A DNA stretch of 9,672 nt from Singulisphaera sp. GP187 (GTDB taxonomy: Bacteria; Pseudomonadota; Gammaproteobacteria; Burkholderiales; Burkholderiaceae_C), in assembly GCA_943327965.2 (NCBI GenBank), contig CALPYQ020000033.1:1-9672 (forward strand), given 5' to 3'. The translations under genes and the position numbers were made by a program. The notes below the pieces were generated by a model. The model saw nothing but the letters and a program-made list of their open reading frames with translations, had not been told where the DNA came from and did no database searches. Positions 7,957 through 9,672 of this stretch are shown here, piece by piece (position 1 is the stretch's first letter; the number at the start of each line of letters is the position of its first letter).

Positions 7957-9219
7957 ATGTTTTTGCATTCGATTCGTGTTTCATTGCTGGCATTTGCCTC
8001 GGCGCTCATTTTGACGGCTTGTGGCGGTGGTTCTTCAGACAAGCCACAGCCGCCCGTTGGCGGTATCAGTGTTGTCGCAGCCGACAGCGAAGTCACCATT
8101 ACTTGGCAAGAAACACCCGGCGTGGAGTATTGGATTTTTGCGTCGCCCAACAGCCCCAATTTGACTCTCAGCAGTTGGCTGGCCACCGTGGGCTCAACCT
8201 ATCGAATTAAAGTGACTTCGCCCTATACCGTCACTGGCCTTGCCAACGGTACCCCCTATTCATTTTTCTTAACGGGTCGCATTAATGGCGGCCCTGGCAG
8301 CGACGCAACGCCCACTGTCATTGCCACACCCCGGCTTGCAGGCATTGAGTGGACGCCAGGCACAACCCTGAATACAGGCAACAAAACAGCCATGGCCTAT
8401 GGCGGCATTGTCGATTCCGCAACCAACACCTTCGTCTACAAACACATTGCCGCAGGCAACGGTGGCCGTTTGTTCAACACTTCAGACATTGCTTCATGGA
8501 CATCTCTCACCTCGCCCGTCACCACTGACTTGTATGCTGCAGAGTTTGCCTTTGCCAAGTTCATTGCGGTTGGTGCAGGTGGAAAAATCGTCTCCAGCGC
8601 CGACTCGCAAACTTGGAGCGAGACCACCAGTGTGACCACCCAAAATTTGAATGCCATTGCATCCAATGGCAGTTCAGTGGTTGCTGTTGGGGACAATGGC
8701 AGCATCATCACCACAACAGACGCCATCACCTGGAAAGTGGCCACCAGCGTGCCCTCATCAACCCCCCATCTGTATGGCGTTAACTTTTCCAACTCTGGCA
8801 AATGGGTAGCAGTAGGCGCAGGCGGCACCGTTCTGACAAGTACCGACGGCCTGACTTGGACAACGCAAACTTCTGGCATCACTGCCGACCTTAAAGCCAT
8901 TGGTTCCAATTCCACTTACCTCAATGGCGTCACCACTTACAACTTTGTCGCCGTGGGCGCAGCTGGCACCGTACTGACCAGCCCTGATGCAATCACTTGG
9001 ACACGCCAAAGCCTCAGCACAACGACCTCACTGAATGCCCTGTCCTATGTGAACCAATTCATGGTGGTGGGCAACAGCGGCACCATCATGACCAGCCCAG
9101 ACGGTGTGACATGGACTACGCGAACTTCCAACACCACCGAAAATCTAACCACACTGACTCGCGCCAACAATCAGTACATTGCTGTCAGCGATTCAGGCAA
9201 GATCATTTACTCAAAATAA
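7957..9219 (+). CDS. Lipoprotein with FN3-like domain and predicted seven-bladed beta-propeller
   Basis: A 420-residue secreted lipoprotein; I do not recognise a named gene. The signal peptide MFLHSIRVSLLAFASALILTAC ends in the lipobox LTAC with Cys22, followed by a Gly/Ser linker. Asp is not at +2 (Gly23), so by the usual rule it should go to the outer membrane. Residues about 34-125 look like a fibronectin type III domain (VTITWQE with Trp50, YTVTGLANGTPYSFFLTG at 90-107). From 129 onward come repeats of about 39-47 residues of the form (F/W)VAVGxxGxxxxSxDxxTW, with Trp at 132, 181, 220, 259, 301, 348 and 386. The SxDxxTW element resembles the Asp-box of BNR/sortilin-type propellers but is one residue shorter. 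The protein ends with a half repeat, YIAVSDSGKIIYSK, that could pair with the strand at Trp132. Function is unknown; binding of a protein or polysaccharide at the cell surface is plausible. Confidence 0.85.
   Translation: MFLHSIRVSLLAFASALILTACGGGSSDKPQPPVGGISVVAADSEVTITWQETPGVEYWIFASPNSPNLTLSSWLATVGSTYRIKVTSPYTVTGLANGTPYSFFLTGRINGGPGSDATPTVIATPRLAGIEWTPGTTLNTGNKTAMAYGGIVDSATNTFVYKHIAAGNGGRLFNTSDIASWTSLTSPVTTDLYAAEFAFAKFIAVGAGGKIVSSADSQTWSETTSVTTQNLNAIASNGSSVVAVGDNGSIITTTDAITWKVATSVPSSTPHLYGVNFSNSGKWVAVGAGGTVLTSTDGLTWTTQTSGITADLKAIGSNSTYLNGVTTYNFVAVGAAGTVLTSPDAITWTRQSLSTTTSLNALSYVNQFMVVGNSGTIMTSPDGVTWTTRTSNTTENLTTLTRANNQYIAVSDSGKIIYSK
8440..9216 (+). repeat. Array of propeller-blade repeats inside the lipoprotein gene
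   Basis: Six full repeats plus a final half repeat (residues 162-420). Similarity is also visible in the DNA of the later blades: GGCACCGTTCTGACAAG at 8824, GGCACCGTACTGACCAG at 8965 and GGCACCATCATGACCAG at 9079, each followed by a short Asp-box and TTGGAC or TGGAC. This suggests that blades 4-6 duplicated more recently than the first ones. Confidence 0.7.
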
Positions 9220-9254
9220 TTGGTTGACTGCCAACACGCAGGTTTGACAGACGT

Positions 9255-9284
9255 AAAAAAGGCCTTCAATTGAAGGCCTTTTTT
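9255..9284. terminator. Perfect palindromic bidirectional terminator
   Basis: A 30-base perfect palindrome: six A, then GGCCTTCAATTGAAGGCC, then six T. In RNA the central part gives a GC-rich stem with a small AT loop followed by a U run on either strand. It lies 35 bases after the lipoprotein stop and 25 bases beyond the stop of the convergent ntrC-like gene, so it can end both transcripts. Confidence 0.9.
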
Positions 9285-9309
9285 GTTGCTTTCATGATGT
9301 TGATTTCAA

Positions 9310-9672
9310 TTAGCCTTCAATGTGAAGTTCTTGAATTTTGCGAGTAATGGTATTGCGGCCAATCCCTAACTTAACCGCTGCTTCTATCCGTCGGCCTCGT
9401 GTGGTTGCCAAGGCTGCCTGAATGAGCAAAGATTCAAAACGGCGCGTCAACACGTCCCAAACATCTTGGCGGTCTGTTCCCAACAGTTGCAAGGCTTCTA
9501 CCTCCAGCGCACTTTCCCAACCTGCATGCGTCCCCAAATGGATCAAGCTAGGAGGCACTGTGGGCAATGCTGTTGCTTGAGCAATTTCTTTGACACCAAG
9601 AGACTCATTGCCAAGTGATAGATCAGCGACAGCTTTTTCAGAACTGGGCGTCAAAACCTCTGGCGGCAAATC
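9310..9672 (-). CDS. ntrC: NtrC-type sigma54-dependent response regulator, C-terminal part (5' end beyond window)
   Basis: The last 120 codons of a gene entering from the right edge, ending at TAA (9312-9310). The partial protein starts DLPPEVL, the end of an AAA+ sigma54-activator domain, followed by a variable linker. The C-terminal region WDVLTRRFESLLIQAALATT and RRIEAAVKLGIGRNTITRKIQEL is a Fis-type helix-turn-helix (coded by about 9325-9393). GRNTITRKIQEL is typical of NtrC (E. coli GRNTLTRKLKEL), more so than of other members of the class. NtrC, phosphorylated by NtrB, activates nitrogen-limitation genes such as glnA with sigma54 polymerase. The receiver and ATPase domains are outside the window, so another NtrC-class regulator remains possible. 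Confidence 0.85.
   Translation of the reverse strand, partial: DLPPEVLTPSSEKAVADLSLGNESLGVKEIAQATALPTVPPSLIHLGTHAGWESALEVEALQLLGTDRQDVWDVLTRRFESLLIQAALATTRGRRIEAAVKLGIGRNTITRKIQELHIEG

Noticed and set aside
8436..8915. Open 159-codon frame on the - strand inside the lipoprotein gene
   Set aside because: Repetitive only because it mirrors the propeller repeats; the + strand has signal peptide, lipobox and blade motifs.
1..9672. Mobile element, CRISPR, tRNA or phage/defence island
   Set aside because: No transposase, integrase, terminal inverted repeats, spaced direct-repeat array or tRNA fold was seen; base and codon use look uniform.

Overview
The window reads as an ordinary chromosomal stretch from a betaproteobacterium, most likely Comamonadaceae (Limnohabitans/Rhodoferax/Polaromonas-like). 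That placement is inferred from the style of the proteins (GlnRS, UppP, NtrC C-terminus, SuhB with an Ala/Asp-rich tail), moderate GC and dense packing. No rRNA, tRNA, insertion sequence, CRISPR array or phage gene was seen, and every gene is in similar, native-looking codon usage.

Left block, all on the + strand: the 3' end of an inositol-monophosphatase gene (suhB), then mutS after 3 bases, then after 20 bases a proteasome-related peptidase of the Anbu/COG3484 type, whose stop codon overlaps by one base the start of an alpha/beta-hydrolase gene. The spacing suggests a single transcript. The peptidase-hydrolase pair is translationally coupled and is the least understood part of the window. 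The usual companions reported for Anbu (ATP-grasp, alpha-E, transglutaminase-like proteins) are not here.

Middle block: uppP (undecaprenyl-diphosphatase, cell-wall lipid carrier recycling) lies on the - strand, tail to tail with the hydrolase and head to head with glnS (glutaminyl-tRNA synthetase, + strand), leaving only 56 bases for two promoters. A small MAPEG-family membrane protein on the - strand converges on glnS with 4 bases between the stops.

Right block: a divergent intergenic region of 164 bases with small dyad repeats precedes a lipoprotein gene (+). Its product has a lipobox, one fibronectin-III-like domain and what I read as a complete seven-bladed beta-propeller closed by its two ends. 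A perfect 30-base palindromic terminator separates it from the C-terminal end of an NtrC-type regulator on the - strand, which is cut by the right edge.

Apart from the Anbu-hydrolase pair and the propeller lipoprotein, the content is housekeeping: mismatch repair, tRNA charging, wall-lipid recycling and nitrogen regulation. I found no convincing new multi-gene system.
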